A DNA stretch of 42,804 nt from the NCBI GenBank assembly GCA_027065385.1, contig JAMOOP010000077.1:1-42804 (forward strand). Direction: 5' to 3'. Positions 41,436 through 42,804 of the stretch are shown in pieces (the stretch's first letter is position 1; each line of letters starts with the position of its first letter). The DNA comes from Campylobacteraceae bacterium (GTDB lineage Bacteria; Campylobacterota; Campylobacteria; Campylobacterales; Sulfurovaceae). The position numbers were made by a program, and so were the translations under genes. Below the pieces are notes generated by a model, which saw only the letters and a program-made list of their open reading frames with translations, made no database searches and had not been told where the DNA came from.

Positions 41436-41786
41436 ATGAATTTAATCGCAGGAGAGATGATGAATGACAAAGAGATAGTATCTCAGAACAATATGGCAAC
41501 AAAAGAACAGGTTTATACAATGTTTTTATTGATTTTTCTTGCACTTATAGTAGTAATTATGGTTAGTATCAACGGAACTCCTTCTGAGCAACGTGATAAT
41601 TATATTAAAGAGATGATAGTAAAAAACAGTAAAACATTTAAGAAAGGTAGCTCTCTTATATGTCCAAGCTCAACTTTTGCAAATCAAGAAAATTATCTAG
41701 TCAGCAAAAAAAATGGTTGGAAGATATATAGAAGAAGTTATTTTCAAAAAAATGATTTGCTTTTAAATATAGAGATATGTAAATGA
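41436..41786 (+). CDS. Small membrane-anchored protein
   Basis: A 116-aa protein with one membrane helix (VYTMFLLIFLALIVVIMVSI, residues about 26-45) and a mostly basic outer domain with two cysteines (SLICPSS and the terminal EICK). There are two possible starts: 41436 (GGAGATGG upstream) and 41460 (AGGAGAG upstream); I give the longer. It heads a short plus-strand series of small genes. The layout resembles conjugation-associated small proteins, but no family is recognised. Confidence 0.5.
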   Translation: MNLIAGEMMNDKEIVSQNNMATKEQVYTMFLLIFLALIVVIMVSINGTPSEQRDNYIKEMIVKNSKTFKKGSSLICPSSTFANQENYLVSKKNGWKIYRRSYFQKNDLLLNIEICK

Positions 41787-41875
41787 AGATAAATATAAAA
41801 AAATTGCTTGTATTGATGAGAATGAATAGATACAAAAAATAAATTATAAATGTGTGATTTAACATAGGAGTAAAA

Positions 41876-42022
41876 ATGAGTGTACTAACTGTTTTAATAT
41901 ATGCTTTGTATAAAAACTATATTCTTCAAAAGAGTAATAATAAATTACTTCAAGAGCAGGTAGATGCAATCTCACTGCATACAGAATTTACAGAGCTAGA
42001 TATTAAAGATATTAAGAGATAA
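41876..42022 (+). CDS. Very small protein with hydrophobic start and coiled coil
   Basis: A 48-aa frame (MSVLTVLIYALYKNYILQ, then NNKLLQEQVDAISLHTEF) with TAGGAG six bases before the ATG. A short hydrophobic helix is followed by a charged helix. It lies between two small membrane protein genes on the same strand, which supports it being real. Confidence 0.5.
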   Translation: MSVLTVLIYALYKNYILQKSNNKLLQEQVDAISLHTEFTELDIKDIKR

Positions 42023-42071
42023 ACGATTTAGTTATCGATATATCTTCTTCTAATAAAAAAAGGAATCTGCA

Positions 42072-42281
42072 ATGATAAAGAAAATCATATATAAAATTAA
42101 AGATAACAAAGAGTTCTCTTTTACAATAAGTCTCGCCATTCCTCTTCTTATAGCTATTGATGCCTATTATTTAATTGCTTTATTAGCAATAATGTTCGGA
42201 TTTCATATCTTTGTTTTGAAGTCAGATAAATATAAATACTTAAATGATAGCCTTATTAACACTTTGTCGAAGTATTTTTAA
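42072..42281 (+). CDS. Small membrane protein, paralogue of the one at 24453
   Basis: A 69-aa protein with two membrane helices (FTISLAIPLLIAIDAYYLI and LLAIMFGFHIFVL) and a basic tail (KSDKYKYLNDSL). AAGGAATCTGCA precedes the ATG. It shares the KE(F/I)SF start, GF(H/Y)-VLKS(D/N)KYK junction and helical end with the protein at 24453-24650. The function is unknown; two copies on one replicon suggest a plasmid-linked role or duplication. Confidence 0.6.
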   Translation: MIKKIIYKIKDNKEFSFTISLAIPLLIAIDAYYLIALLAIMFGFHIFVLKSDKYKYLNDSLINTLSKYF

Positions 42282-42504
42282 ATAAATAATTGAAATATAT
42301 ATTTAAAAAGCTGAAAAATAAAAGGTTCATCTTCATCATTTTATAAAACATGATTTAATTGTAAGAACTAATCTTTGTGAAGAGATTTAAAATATTATGC
42401 AAGAAGATTGAATCTTATTAAGGAAAGAGTGTGCTTATAACTGTGTATGCTTTTTATTTATTTTAACACTCCATTATCCCTACACCACTTATTTTATAAA
42501 TTGA

Positions 42505-42804
42505 TTCAAGTTCCCTTGTTTTTTAGCAATTATCTCAAAAACTTATCTTGATGAAAGTGTAATATTTGCAATAACAATAGATAGATTCGATTTTGTAAAT
42601 GAAAAATTTGAACAAAAAAAACCTATTGATTTATCCTCAAATAATTATGATTATTCATATTGTCATACAGAAGAAACAATAGATTCTTGGAAAAAAATCA
42701 TTACCAATAATAATACTATTACAGCTCATACATTACATGCTATATTTTTAGGTTTATGTGAAAAAGTTAAACGTAAAGAGATGACAACAGAAGTAGCAGA
42801 TTAT
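42505..42804 (+). CDS. Partial or start-less frame running off the right end
   Basis: After a TGA at 42502-42504 the frame stays open for 100 codons to the last base (YLDESVIFAITIDRFDF, SSNNYDYSYCHTEETIDSW, TAHTLHAIFLGLCEKVKRK). No ATG, GTG or TTG occurs near its beginning, so it is either a 5'-decayed gene or starts at a rare codon such as ATT. If the window is circular, the frame would continue with ATA TCT TAA at bases 1-9 and end there. No family is recognised. The 220 bases before it (42282-42504) show nothing I can name. Confidence 0.35.

Overview
The window is strongly AT-rich, with tight operons, A/G-rich ribosome binding sites and frequent ATA, AAA and TTA codons. The gene content is that of an accessory replicon of a Campylobacterota (epsilonproteobacterial) host, perhaps Arcobacter- or Sulfurimonas-like. 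There is no rRNA, tRNA or chromosomal housekeeping gene, so the genus is a guess. A Rep_3 initiator at the left edge, a second primase-type replicase in the middle, a ParM-like partition operon and a ParB gene indicate a plasmid. The last open frame of the window would reach a stop codon in frame if the right end joined the left end, so the window may be one circular plasmid; this is not proven.

Layout. (1) 48-3.3 kb: Rep_3 initiator, a AAA ATPase of the DUF4143 type, and an AT-rich non-coding stretch. (2) 3.3-13.3 kb: an accessory island that is almost all on the minus strand. It holds a phosphoesterase, a DUF2779 nuclease, McrC, McrB, a sirtuin broken by a 46-bp tandem duplication, a 5'-nucleotidase, an unknown ORF, a YqiA-like esterase, a truncated SLOG/DUF2493 protein and an ADP-ribosylglycohydrolase. 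A WYL regulator is divergent at the right end, and a truncated inverted copy of the same regulator lies at the left end. Several of these families act on NAD or ADP-ribose, which suggests a regulated NAD/ADP-ribose module joined to a type IV (McrBC) restriction system. (3) 13.7-24.3 kb: Fic protein, tyrosine recombinase and a type I restriction-modification operon (half-size HsdS, HsdM, PemK/MazF-like protein, full HsdS, zeta-toxin-like kinase, HsdR, YgjP-like metallopeptidase), with genes overlapping or nearly so. (4) 24.4-28 kb: small membrane and envelope proteins, a broken lipoprotein gene and two HTH regulators, with a shared 14-bp operator candidate. (5) 28.3-31.8 kb: ParM/ParR-like partition genes and a primase-type replicase preceded by a short overlapping leader ORF and a probable small RNA. 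(6) 32-42.8 kb: a DUF234-type ATPase, two orphan HsdS-like single-TRD proteins, a large ankyrin protein divergent from a DnaQ-like exonuclease carrying DnaJ-like zinc motifs, ParB, unknown ORFs, small membrane proteins and several gene remnants.

Two replication proteins, two partition systems and several duplicated pieces (a 106-129 bp inverted repeat at 10.4 and 38.8 kb, paired HsdS-like genes, paired small membrane proteins, a parR 3' fragment) suggest a cointegrate of two older plasmids. The most interesting candidates are the WYL-flanked sirtuin/ADP-ribosylglycohydrolase/McrBC island, the orphan HsdS-like proteins, the leader-ORF/small-RNA control region of the second replicase, and the gene disruptions by short duplications or homopolymer changes, which could be reversible switches or assembly errors.
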